This document shows, piece after piece, positions 56,718 through 64,000 of a stretch of DNA of 64,000 bases (position 1 is the first letter of the stretch; each line of letters starts with the position of its first letter). Made by a program: the position numbers and the translations under genes. The notes under the pieces are model-generated. The model was not told where the DNA came from and made no database searches. It saw nothing but the letters and a program-made list of their open reading frames with translations. Source of the stretch: Photobacterium sp. TY1-4 (GTDB lineage Bacteria > Pseudomonadota > Gammaproteobacteria > Enterobacterales > Vibrionaceae); contig NZ_CP099734.1 in the NCBI RefSeq assembly GCF_025398175.1, forward strand, positions 1,240,001 through 1,304,000. The letters run 5' to 3'.

Positions 56718-56834
56718 TGCCTGAAATTTGTGATGATGAGATAGGGTGAAGAACCATAGACAGGGTTCAGCCGAGCGAAGCGAGACAACGTTGCCGGCCG
56801 AAGGCGTTTTTGGCAACGGCCCGGAGGGCGCAGT

Positions 56835-56885
56835 AAATCCCTATCTCTCCGCCACATTGAAACCCCAGCCACTGTGCTGGGGTTT
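56835..56885 (+). repeat. Duplicated tRNA-Ser 3' end with its own terminator, copy 2
   Basis: The 24 bases of the tRNA 3' end and flank (56660-56683) recur perfectly at 56835-56858. A different hairpin, AAACCCCAGC ... GCTGGGGTTT, follows at 56860-56885. Such repeats mark the far end of an element that integrated into the tRNA gene. Confidence 0.9.
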
Positions 56886-56945
56886 TCGTTTCTGGAGTTT
56901 GGTCGTGTTTATCGGGATTTGAAAATCCCCCCATACCTAGAGCGC

Positions 56946-56990
56946 TCCGCCACATTCGAAGCCCTATCGTCAGACAGGGCTTTTCTCTTT
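56946..56990 (+). repeat. Duplicated tRNA-Ser 3' end with terminator, copy 3
   Basis: TCCGCCACATTCGAA (56673-56687) recurs at 56946-56960. It is followed by a third hairpin, AAGCCCT ... AGGGCTT (56959-56982), and a T-rich tail. It matches the original more exactly past CCA than copy 2 (CATTCGAA against CATTGAAA). Confidence 0.85.
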
Positions 56991-57209
56991 TTAGGGCGTC
57001 TTCTGCCTCTCGCGACACCTCTTGATACCTATCTTTCCTTGATGTTGTCGTGTGGCGTCTCACTGACAATACACAATGTCGGCCAATTACTCGTGAAGCT
57101 GTTCTTTGTTCAATCATTGATTGAATATATGCATGAAGTTGTATTGAATGGGGGCCTTAACGGAGTCGTTTTCCGTTGCGATGCGAAATGGTAAGTTGCA
57201 GGAGATGAC

Positions 57210-57644
57210 ATGGAAATTGTTGAGGCGAATGAATCAATTCGAGGTGCTTTGAATCAGTTTTATCGTGAGCAGGGTTATTACAGTGGCTGGAGTCATGATG
57301 AACGAGCATTTATTGCAACAAAGAATGATGAAATTATCGGTTCTGTGAAAGTTGAATCCTGCCATGGCATTTCAATTTTGCGTGGAATGTACATCGCCGA
57401 AAAATATCAAGGGAAAGGACTGGGCTCTGACTTCATCAACCATATCGAGCCAATATTGAATGAAACCCTCTCATATTGTATGCCACTGTCTCATCTTGGT
57501 GCATTTTATGGGCAGATTGGGTTTGAAGTGATTTATCCAGACCAATTGCCAGGCTTTCTTATTCAGAGATATCGAGGTTATGAAAATCGGGGTTACCGGA
57601 TCATCGCCATGCGTCGAGAGAAAAGTTGTTCACTATCGTCATGA
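57210..57644 (+). CDS. GNAT-family N-acetyltransferase
   Basis: The 144-residue protein has the acetyl-CoA-binding motif MYIAEKYQGKGLGSDF (Q/RxxGxG) and the usual C-terminal core FYGQIGFEVI. It acts on an unknown amine substrate. It is the first gene of the accessory region after the tRNA footprint; GCAGGAGATGAC precedes the ATG. Confidence 0.88.
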   Translation: MEIVEANESIRGALNQFYREQGYYSGWSHDERAFIATKNDEIIGSVKVESCHGISILRGMYIAEKYQGKGLGSDFINHIEPILNETLSYCMPLSHLGAFYGQIGFEVIYPDQLPGFLIQRYRGYENRGYRIIAMRREKSCSLSS

Positions 57645-57690
57645 CAGTCATTTTGGGCGCTGAATCAGTTTAAAGGGAATTCAGGAGAAA

Positions 57691-58263
57691 ATGCAGATGG
57701 AAATTGTATTTGTACGGCACGGTGTTCCCGATTACGCACTGGCCGATGAAAGAAAAATGTCGCAGTTGGAAAAGGATTATGCGCCACTGCGCCGGGACTA
57801 CATTCGCGATATCAAAGTGCTCGCGAGTGATCTCGTCTTCAATGGGTCAACAGTCATCGTTTCGTCGCCATATACCAGAGCACTGCAAACCGCAGAAATT
57901 TTAAATCGGCAGTTTCAACTCGATTTGTTTATAGAGCATGATTTACGTGAGTGGCAGGCGGATGTTTCCGGAGGCTATATTGATCTCGAGGAGCGCGACA
58001 GGCGTTGGTTCGAATATCGCGCTCACCTCAAACAAGGTACTGTGCCTGAGGACGTCCGTTATGAACAACACGAACAACTCCGAACCAGAACGCTACGTGT
58101 ACTCGGTCAGTATCTTGGTTATAAAAAGGTGATTGTTGTGTCGCATTTTAATGTGCTGGAGAGCCTGTTGGGTTTTCAGGAAAAAGGAATTGGTAGTGGT
58201 CAGTACCAATACTTCAGTTATGAGCGCGCAATCGCAGGCTGCAGTAGGCGGGAGAGATCGTGA
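57691..58263 (+). CDS. Histidine phosphatase superfamily protein
   Basis: The 190-residue protein starts with VFVRHGVPDYAL, the RHG motif of the phosphoglycerate-mutase/phosphatase superfamily. Further motifs are SSPYTRALQTAEI and VVVSHFNVLESLL (second catalytic His). It dephosphorylates a small molecule or protein. AGGAGAAA precedes ATG 57691; the ATG at 57697 is a second candidate. It follows the GNAT gene by 46 bases. Confidence 0.85.
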   Translation: MQMEIVFVRHGVPDYALADERKMSQLEKDYAPLRRDYIRDIKVLASDLVFNGSTVIVSSPYTRALQTAEILNRQFQLDLFIEHDLREWQADVSGGYIDLEERDRRWFEYRAHLKQGTVPEDVRYEQHEQLRTRTLRVLGQYLGYKKVIVVSHFNVLESLLGFQEKGIGSGQYQYFSYERAIAGCSRRERS

Positions 58264-59159
58264 AATAAGAGGGGGGGGTAGCTTGAATGCAATCTGTCAG
58301 TATTGTTTCCTCGATGTAACTCAACCCGACAGGCTTTCAAGCATTGGTTATGTCCCATGGCTGCTTAGCGTAAAACTTACGCAAATTTCGTTCCTCTTAT
58401 TTTGAATGAGTTGTCTAAGCATGCTCAGCCGTGTGGGCAGGGTGAGAGCGTGAGTTAACAAGTTGTAAAACCTCCACATGAAAAGCATGTTGGGATCTAC
58501 AAAAAGAGTAATTTTTAACCACTTCCCACAGGTGTAAAATGTATGAAGTGTCTAATAATTACTCAACCAGTCCGAGGGAATTTACGGGTATTCAAAAAGT
58601 GAACATACGTGCTCTCACCCTGGCCGTGTGGGTCTTCAAAATTCATGAATGACTGACGCGAGTTGATCTGAACTTATAAGGGTCTTCATCGTTTATGGTG
58701 GAGGCCGTCCAGGAATAGCTTGATTCAGTGCTGTATTTTTCATCTGGGTTCAGTTCACAGGTTCTTCCCCACTTTTTCCAACGGATTCTGGAATTTGATA
58801 AGAAACACTTTCCACGACACCCGGTGAAGAGCTGTATATATACAGTTATAATGAAACCAGGCCAATTTCCCCAAAAAAATGTTGGTAATAACGAGACAGA
58901 ATTTGCTCATGTTGAGCAATGTGGATGATTCTATTTATTTGATAGTAAAGGAGATTTGATGTGTGTTTGAGTGCATATGAGATCTCGTTAAATCGCTATG
59001 ATCAGTTTGAACGCATACATTGAAGACTCTTTTGGATATTTAATGACCTAACCAATTGAATGTTCGGATATTTTCCGGATATAGTGTCAGAAAGGTTGGT
59101 GTGGTTACTGCGTGAAAACGAGCATGCTGCCTAATTAGCTGTTATGTTCTAGAGGGATT
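58264..59159. other. Accessory intergenic stretch with inverted repeats and a probable MITE
   Basis: About 900 bases with no convincing gene; a 66-codon frame (58728-58928) has no ribosome-binding site. It holds a 10-bp inverted repeat AAATAAGAGG (58263-58272) / CCTCTTATTT (58393-58402), and the MITE at 58438-58623. From 58640 to 59140 nothing is recognisable except an AT-rich palindrome at 58832-58845. Confidence 0.6.
58438..58623. mobile_element. Probable MITE, 186 bp, with 9-bp target duplication
   Basis: The inverted ends CAGGGTGAGAGC (58438-58449) and GCTCTCACCCTG (58611-58622) are perfect over 12 bases. They are flanked by the 9-bp direct repeat CCGTGTGGG (58429-58437 and 58624-58632). 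The interior has no coding frame. A 9-bp duplication suits IS4/IS10-type transposases. Confidence 0.75.
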
Positions 59160-59567
59160 ATGGGACTAAAAAGGATTAACCACTACGTTGAAGTTCTACC
59201 CAAAATGTTTGTCGGGTGGCGGATGGGAGAAGACCTCGAAACGTTATCTGAGCTGCCCAATGGTGTCTTATGTATCAACTTGCTCGATGGAAAAGTTTCA
59301 CATTCGATTGTTGGTGAACTTGAACTGTATATTTCCAATGAGCTGTCAGTTTGGTTTAGAAGCGAAGCTATAAAGGAAAATATCGACTTATCAACGTTAT
59401 TGAAAGCTTGTTTAACAGTTGAAGTAGATACGGATAAAGTAAAAACTAATAAAAAACGTGTAGTGATGTTTAATTTTGACTGCATAGCTCATGTAGCAAC
59501 AGTGAATAAGGTCTATGAAAGTAGGTTCTCGGAAGTAATTAGGTGGCATACGAGGCTACGAACATAA
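59160..59567 (+). CDS. Hypothetical protein, cassette-like gene
   Basis: The protein has 135 residues. Start ATG 59160 has GAGGG 7 bases upstream. Composition is mixed alpha/beta with one Cys-rich region; no signal or membrane segment. No family recognised. It is directly followed by the 198-bp repeat beginning TAACAAATAAGG; GTTATGT lies 13 bases before its start. The spacing fits an integron gene cassette. Confidence 0.65.
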   Translation: MGLKRINHYVEVLPKMFVGWRMGEDLETLSELPNGVLCINLLDGKVSHSIVGELELYISNELSVWFRSEAIKENIDLSTLLKACLTVEVDTDKVKTNKKRVVMFNFDCIAHVATVNKVYESRFSEVIRWHTRLRT

Positions 59568-59762
59568 CAAATAAGGATACGTGTCGCGCAGCCGACACTT
59601 CTATCCGGGTGTTGGACAAGCCCGGACGGCCTTATTAAGCAAATTGCTCGTTTGGGATTCGGTGGGCGTTGCGCCTGCGGCTTTCTTCAGGGCGAGCGCA
59701 GCCTGGAAGTGATCACGCTGTGTTTCACTTCAATGGGTTACCGCCTGAGTTCGGTCATGCGT
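59565..59762. repeat. 198-bp structured repeat, copy 1
   Basis: This copy is about 97.5% identical to 61735-61932 (5 differences counted). It folds as an outer stem AATAAGG/CCTTATT around two hairpins, GTGTCG..CGACAC and TCCGGG..CCCGGA. It starts TAACAAATAAGG right at a gene end and stops sharply at 59762, where an IS110 relic begins. Confidence 0.85.
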
Positions 59763-60165
59763 TGCTGGCACTTCGGGCAACAGCAACACAAATCGCGACG
59801 GCATTATTGAGATCGTTTTTGGCACCCGTTCTGAAAGGCGCCACATCTGTTGATGCCATGATTTTTGGTGTATGGCCGAGCTTAGCACTGGTGCTGACAA
59901 AGCTCTCGGGCCCAGTAATGAGAGGCCCCACAGGCTTCCATTCCGATAATTGCCGGTGGGATATTGGCAAACGTCGAGAGAACTTTCGATCGTGATATTG
60001 TTTTGTGGTTCAACAGCTTGCCGTGGTGCTCCTCACCGTGGATACTGAAGTTATGTTTGGCTAAATCAATGCCATAGACAGATGGTGACATGGTGGCCTC
60101 CGGCGATTTTGTAATCAGACATACCAAGTGTGGCAAAGTCTGATGAGGGGGAGTCCATGTCATTC
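59763..60165 (-). pseudogene. IS110/IS1111-type transposase relic C
   Basis: The minus strand starts at ATG 60091 with MSPSVYGIDLAKHNFSIHGE and continues into GACGASHYWAREL-like text, the N-terminal DEDD region of IS110 transposases. After a frameshift near 59.9 kb it continues as KLGHTPKIMASTDVAPFRTG and KNDLNNAVAICVAVAR. It is cut at 59763 by the 198-bp repeat, so it is inactive. Its 5' flank ends ATGTCATTC then GTTAGGC (60166-60172). Confidence 0.88.
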
Positions 60166-60172
60166 GTTAGGC
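60166..60172 (+). other. Integron-like core site GTTAGGC
   Basis: GTTAGGC fits the cassette core GTTRRRY and lies 17 bases before the ATG of the split ParB-like gene. GCCTAAC, its inverse, sits at 61732-61738 just after that gene's stop. Together they delimit a cassette. Confidence 0.7.
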
Positions 60173-60321
60173 ATTAGAAAGGATTCAAATGAGGCAGCAA
60201 TATCATTTTCGTGATTCAAACGAAGGGTTACTTGCTTGGGATGTTTTTCGCTTGTTGAAGTTATCTCAGCATTTAAAAGTTCGGAATGTTCCGTTATCAA
60301 ATATAAAGGAACTAAATAGCT

Positions 60322-61464
60322 GATCCTAATAGTGCTACATTTTGATAATCCCATGCCCGCCTCCTGGAAATGGTGATACGTTGTCCATGAAGAACTTCAC
60401 CTGCCGAAGAAGTTGCCACATATAGCTACATTTGTGGTTCCGTGTGATGGTTTCATGCAGCGCATTCCACAGCCGCTCGATAACATTGACCCAAGGCGAA
60501 TAAACAGGCTGAAACCGCAAAATGAACTTGGGATTTTGTTTTAGCCAGGCTTGTGTTTTTCGGCTCTTATGAATGATGTAGTTATCCAGGATAAGTGTGA
60601 TCGTTTTTGCGCCACGATAGTGGCGCTTGAGTTTCTCTAACATCGCGATGAATAACTCTGAGTTTTTGCTACAGCTGCTGACATATAACACCTTGCCTGT
60701 TGCCGAATGAAGCGCTCCCGCAAGATAGTGTTTTTCATTTTTTCCCGGTGTCGGGACGCGTTTTTGCTGGCCTTTCATCACCCAATCAGCACCGATTTTA
60801 GGGTTTAAATTGATATCAACTTCATCCTCGTAAAAGACAGGATGTCTTGCAGAGCAATTGGCTAAGGCTTGATTGATTTTATCCATCTTTTCAGTGCGAT
60901 GCGGATCTCTGATACAGAGTGTTGGCGCTGCTCGTCGCCAAACAATGCCAGCTTTAGGTAACCAGCGACGGACAGTTGAGGCGGCAACGGATGAACGAAA
61001 CAATTTGTTCAATTCCAGTGTCAGCAGCTCGGTACTCCAGCGGCTTCGCTGATATCCTAAATCCTGTGGTGATAGCTGAATCAGAAGTACTAACATAGAA
61101 AGCATTTCATTCATGGGTAACAGCGGTGGACGGCCGGTATCCATTGATTTCAACCCGTCCATACCACACTCAGTAAACCAGTTAATCCAGCGTCCGATAG
61201 AGGAGCGAGCAGCACCAGTCAGGGCATGAACTTCAACGATAGACTTACCATCATGCAGGGCAAGAAGTGCAATTAATCGACGGGCAAAACCTTTATCTGC
61301 TGTTGATTGAATCGCTTTGTGCATTCTTCGACGTTCCGGACGTGGAATCGGTGCTATGATGGCCATTGCTCAGTCCTCTGCGTGGATATGATTTGGTGTG
61401 GTAACTGATCAGATCGCACAATTTGGACTGAGTTCCCTTCCCTGAAAGATCTACTATTAGGAAC
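60322..61464 (-). mobile_element. IS630-family insertion sequence, 1143 bp
   Basis: Terminal inverted repeats are GATCCTAATAGT (60322-60333) and, inverted, GTTCCTAATAGT (61453-61464), 11 of 12 matching. The flanking AGCT on both sides (60318-60321, 61465-61468) suggests a 4-base target duplication, although a TA duplication with ends starting GC is also readable. One transposase gene fills it. Confidence 0.85.
60335..61366 (-). CDS. IS630-family transposase
   Basis: The 343-residue protein has an N-terminal HTH (GKSIVEVHALTGAARSSIGR) and a DDE catalytic core: YEDEVDINLNPKIG (first Asp), LILDNYIIHKS (second Asp) and YSPWVNVIERLW (Glu). The frame is intact and full length, so the element may still be active. 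It lies antisense to the cassette gene it interrupts. Confidence 0.93.
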   Translation of the reverse strand: MAIIAPIPRPERRRMHKAIQSTADKGFARRLIALLALHDGKSIVEVHALTGAARSSIGRWINWFTECGMDGLKSMDTGRPPLLPMNEMLSMLVLLIQLSPQDLGYQRSRWSTELLTLELNKLFRSSVAASTVRRWLPKAGIVWRRAAPTLCIRDPHRTEKMDKINQALANCSARHPVFYEDEVDINLNPKIGADWVMKGQQKRVPTPGKNEKHYLAGALHSATGKVLYVSSCSKNSELFIAMLEKLKRHYRGAKTITLILDNYIIHKSRKTQAWLKQNPKFILRFQPVYSPWVNVIERLWNALHETITRNHKCSYMWQLLRQVKFFMDNVSPFPGGGHGIIKM

Positions 61465-61734
61465 AGCTATTTAGATGAGCCATTTTGGTATGAATTGGGT
61501 GGTGCTACTCCAACATGTAGAAATGTCCTTGAGCATTCAATTTTAATTGATAAAGCAGATCTAAGTTATCCAATCATTTTGTGCCATGAAGGTCGTGTAA
61601 TGGATGGTATGCATCGTGTCTGTAAAGCGTTAAAAAACGGCAATACTTTCATCAAAGCCGTTCAGTTCGAAGAATACATTTCGCCTGATTATGTTGGAGT
61701 GGATGCAGATGATCTGCCTTACTAATCAGGTGCC

Positions 61735-61932
61735 TAACAAATAAGGATACGTGTCGCGCAGCCGACACTTCTATCCGGGTGTTGGACAAGCCCGGACGGC
61801 CTTATTAAGCAAATTGCTCGCTTGGGATTCGGTGGGCGTTGCGCCCGCGGCTTTCTTCAGGGCAAGCGCAGCCTGGAAGTGATCATGCTTTGTTTCACTT
61901 CAATGGGTTACCGCCTGAGTTCGGTCATGCGT
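61735..61932. repeat. 198-bp structured repeat, copy 2 (probable IS91 end)
   Basis: This copy matches 59565-59762 with only 5 differences, and here it abuts the IS91-type transposase gene (stop at 61990). It begins with TAAC of GCCTAAC, directly after the split ParB-like gene. Its three stems make it a good candidate for the terminal, replication-origin end of the IS91-type element. Confidence 0.8.
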
Positions 61933-61989
61933 CGGCTTTCTCCTGGTTGCGGTCAGTGCCATTCTCCTTATTCTGTTTGCCTTTTCCGG

Positions 61990-63042
61990 CTACCCCGGTC
62001 GGGTGATGCCGACACAGCACATCGTATGCCGGCAGCATGGACAGTCCCGTGTTGCTTGCTGTGGCTCGGTGTTCACAGGCAACTGCCATGCCGGTAAGCC
62101 GAGCAACATCAGCTGGATGCTCAGCCGCAGTACTCTCGCGCTGCCGTGCAGCAAGCCGTAGTCCCGCACCCGTTGTAACCCTTTCGGCAGCACATGCTGC
62201 AAGATCAACCACAGGAACTGCACCACCGGCAGGGTACGTGTCGCCGGTTGCCGGGTCTGGCTGTCGGTGTAACGAAAGGTCACCTGACGGTCATCGAACC
62301 GGAGAATATCTTGGTCGGGCAAAACGCCCCGGTAAAGGTAGCGCGACAGGTATTGCAGTGCCGGCAGGCCCCGTCCGACCGCGCGGCAGTCAACCACCCA
62401 GGCGGCTGGCAGCGGTGCCGGGGGCAGCCCCAGCGTCGGGTGACGGGCAATGGCATCGAGCAGTCGTGCACGCCAGACTTTCGCCAGGGCGGTGTGGTGA
62501 TAGAGGAAGCCCTTCCTGCCTTTGTGCCACTGCCTGCGCTGCGGGTGATAGAACCCCGACGGCATCACGGCATGGAGATGGGGGTGGATATCTCGCCGCC
62601 GGTTATGGGTGTGCAGCACCAGAGTAAACCCGCTGCTCCCGCCATGCTGCCGGCGGGTAAAGTCCTTCAGTACCGAGGCCGCAACCCGGAACATCACGCC
62701 ATAGAACGCTTTGGGCTGAGTGCAGGCGAGGCCGCGCAACGGCGCGGGCACCGTGAAGGTCAGCATGAAATACTCAGCCGGCAGCAGCTTTGCTTCCTGG
62801 CGGGCGAGCCAGTCTGAGGTCGTGCGTTGCTGGCACTGCGGGCAAGCGCGGTGGCCGCAGCCCAACGGCAGCCGATCGTCATGGCGGCAGTGCGGGCAAT
62901 ACCACTGGGCATGGCCGGCCTGCTCAGTCCGGCAGCGCCGCATCGCTGAGATTGCCCGGCGGATATCCGGGGTGAGCCTGTCGCCGTAGTGGCGGAGAAA
63001 TTCATGATAGTGGGTGGTGAGCAGGGAGACAAAGGTGTTCAT
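61990..63042 (-). CDS. IS91-family transposase (HUH type)
   Basis: The 350-residue protein starts at ATG 63042 (MNTFVSLLTTHYHEFLRHYG), overlapping the recombinase stop by 4 bases (ATGA). An N-terminal zinc-binding region (CPHCRHDDRLPLGCGHRACP, CPQC) precedes the HUH motif IHPHLHAVMPSG and the catalytic Tyr region YLSRYLYRG. IS91 elements move by rolling-circle transposition and can carry neighbouring DNA with them. Confidence 0.92.
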   Translation of the reverse strand: MNTFVSLLTTHYHEFLRHYGDRLTPDIRRAISAMRRCRTEQAGHAQWYCPHCRHDDRLPLGCGHRACPQCQQRTTSDWLARQEAKLLPAEYFMLTFTVPAPLRGLACTQPKAFYGVMFRVAASVLKDFTRRQHGGSSGFTLVLHTHNRRRDIHPHLHAVMPSGFYHPQRRQWHKGRKGFLYHHTALAKVWRARLLDAIARHPTLGLPPAPLPAAWVVDCRAVGRGLPALQYLSRYLYRGVLPDQDILRFDDRQVTFRYTDSQTRQPATRTLPVVQFLWLILQHVLPKGLQRVRDYGLLHGSARVLRLSIQLMLLGLPAWQLPVNTEPQQATRDCPCCRHTMCCVGITRPG

Positions 63043-63920
63043 GATACCTCCCATATCACAGCCAGCTGATTGGCCAGCGCATTGACAGCCAGGGTCGCAG
63101 CGGCCGACTTGACCTCGGTGAATTGGGTATAGCGGGCGGTGGTGTTGAGGCTGGCATGGCCGAGCAGAACCTGCAGGGAGCGCAGGTCCAGCCCCGCTTC
63201 CAGCAAGTGGGTGGCATAACAATGGCGTAATGAGTGGGGGCTGATCCGCTTGTTGATCCCGCAATCCCGGCAGACTTGTTTCATCGCTTTCTGAACGCCG
63301 CCGCGATCCATCGGCTTGGCGGAGCCAACCCCCGGGAAGAGCCACTGCGGATGGCGGTGTGAGCGCCAGTGCTGGCGCATGACGGCCAGGGTTCGGTTGG
63401 GGAGCGGCACCCGCCGGTCTTTCCCGCCCTTTCCCTCCCGGACATGGACCTGCATGGTGCGGGCATCGATATCGGCCGTGGTCAGGCTCAGTCCCTCACC
63501 AAGCCGAAGGCCGAGGCTGTAGAGGGTAAAGAAGAACACCTGGTAGCGGGGCTGGCGGGTCAGGGTGATCAGCAGCCCCACCTCGTGGGGCGTCAGGAGA
63601 TCAGGCAGCCGCGAGACCTGCGGCGGTTTGACGATATTGAGCCATGCCCACTGTTTGTTGAGGGTATAGCGGTAGAAGAACTGCAGGCCGTTGCGGTCGA
63701 GCTTGACGGTGCTCCAGGAGTGGGTGTGGATAAGCTGGCGGAAGTAGGTGCGTAACTGCTCGTTTGTCAGGGCGTCAGGCGGGCAGTCGAAAAAGGCGGA
63801 AATACGACGTACCGCACGGCTGTAGGCGTCAACGGTCGCCGGGCGCTTGCCTTGTAGGATAAGATTATCAAGGTGTTGCTGGTATAGCGCATCGAAATGG
63901 CGCTGTTGTTGGGCGTTCAT
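63039..63920 (-). CDS. Tyrosine recombinase of the IS91-type element
   Basis: The 293-residue protein starts at ATG 63920 (AGGAGA upstream). Catalytic residues are all visible: Arg in YSLGLRLGEGLS, Lys in GKGGKDRRVPL, HSLRHCYATH, and HASLNTTARYTQ (His and Tyr). Its N-terminal SAM-like DNA-binding domain is normal. It is translationally coupled to the transposase, as in IS91 elements with an accessory integrase; it is not an integron integrase by sequence context. Confidence 0.92.
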   Translation of the reverse strand: MNAQQQRHFDALYQQHLDNLILQGKRPATVDAYSRAVRRISAFFDCPPDALTNEQLRTYFRQLIHTHSWSTVKLDRNGLQFFYRYTLNKQWAWLNIVKPPQVSRLPDLLTPHEVGLLITLTRQPRYQVFFFTLYSLGLRLGEGLSLTTADIDARTMQVHVREGKGGKDRRVPLPNRTLAVMRQHWRSHRHPQWLFPGVGSAKPMDRGGVQKAMKQVCRDCGINKRISPHSLRHCYATHLLEAGLDLRSLQVLLGHASLNTTARYTQFTEVKSAAATLAVNALANQLAVIWEVS

Positions 63921-64000
63921 GATACTGTCTCCTGTCAGTTGCTGGAATGGCAAGATTCAGAGATCAGTATGTGAGTTGCTGTCGCTCTGCCGCGTAGCGG

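Larger units (their letters stand above)
60189..61725 (+). pseudogene. ParB-like cassette gene split by IS630
   Basis: The 5' part is 60189-60321 (MRQQYHFRDSNEGLLAWDVF ... NIKELN) and the 3' part 61468-61725 (YLDEPFWYELGGATPTCRNV ... DADDLPY). Removing the IS and one copy of AGCT restores a continuous frame, Lys-Glu-Leu-Asn-Ser-Tyr-Leu-Asp, of 129 residues. The body (DLSYPIILCHEGRVMDGMHR VCKALKNG) resembles ParB/Srx-type nuclease-like domains common in integron cassettes. As it stands it is inactive. Confidence 0.82.
61735..64000 (-). mobile_element. IS91-type element with recombinase (runs past window edge)
   Basis: This unit comprises the 198-bp end (61735-61932), the transposase and the tyrosine recombinase. 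The other end lies beyond base 64000 and is not visible. The last 47 bases (after 63954) do not show an end. Confidence 0.8.

Noticed and set aside
56874..57194. 106-codon frame after tRNA-Ser
   Set aside because: It runs through the repeated tRNA 3' ends and terminators, so it is not a gene.
58832..58845. CTGTATATATACAG looked like a LexA SOS box
   Set aside because: The spacer between CTGT and ACAG is 6 bases, not the 8 required; it may be a plain AT palindrome.
58728..58928. 66-codon frame in the accessory gap
   Set aside because: No ribosome-binding site and no family look.
60318..61468. IS630 insertion at TA with ends beginning GC
   Set aside because: With TA as the duplicated site the restored gene would hit a stop codon (AAT ATT TAG); the AGCT reading keeps the frame open, so I prefer it. 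Both remain possible.

Overview
The window looks like a chromosomal segment of a marine gammaproteobacterium of the Vibrionaceae, closest in feel to Photobacterium or a relative. The reasons are the mukB, ldtD-mepK-gloC, aspC and asnS order, a TorECA trimethylamine N-oxide (TMAO) respiration operon, lldPEFG lactate genes, a divergent bioA/bioBFCD locus, and accessory DNA with integron-cassette-like sites and IS110, IS630 and IS91 elements. The genus is an inference from gene content only.

Layout. 1-4.6 kb: C-terminal half of mukB, a DUF4382-like lipoprotein and a Sel1-repeat protein. 4.8-9.4 kb: torE-torC-torA and a truncated haemoglobin. 9.4-12.3 kb: a 36-residue protein, a TSUP permease, and LysR and MarR regulators. 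12.6-17.6 kb: an operon behind a good Fur box (imelysin, di-haem oxidoreductase, second imelysin-like lipoprotein, DUF1513 protein). 17.9-21.2 kb: murein genes ldtD and mepK, then gloC. 21.2-26.5 kb: DUF2982 protein, a winged-helix protein with a histone-H1-like tail, a small unknown, then aspC and asnS, with three short tandem-repeat arrays. 26.6-33.7 kb: a chemoreceptor with a periplasmic CXXCH haem motif, a 938-residue lipoprotein, queE and mlc. 34.0-38.5 kb: a leucine-rich-repeat lipoprotein, an AT-rich two-gene cassette between IS110 relics, a VOC protein and a LysR regulator. 38.6-43.2 kb: lldP-lldE-lldF-lldG (minus strand). 43.7-50.1 kb: DCC and LON-domain proteins, then the biotin locus. 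50.3-56.5 kb: a membrane protein, a 52-residue protein, htpX, a PQQ-type sugar dehydrogenase, a MocR regulator and an EamA transporter. 56.6-64.0 kb: tRNA-Ser(UGA), followed by repeated fragments of its own 3' end and a mosaic accessory region.

The genes form several working modules: anaerobic respiration (TorE and TorC pass quinol electrons to TorA), iron-responsive periplasmic proteins (12.6-17.6 kb), murein remodelling (ldtD, mepK), lactate uptake and oxidation (lldPEFG) and biotin synthesis (bioA/bioBFCD). The most unusual DNA is in two accessory zones (35.5-37.1 and 56.6-64 kb). There, relics of an IS110/IS1111-type element stop at or near sequences like the integron core GTTRRRY, a cassette-type ParB-like gene is split in frame by an IS630 element, a 198-bp hairpin-rich sequence is present twice and once abuts an IS91-type element, and a probable 186-bp MITE has a 9-bp target duplication. 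No CRISPR array, rRNA, complete prophage or complete novel defence system was seen.
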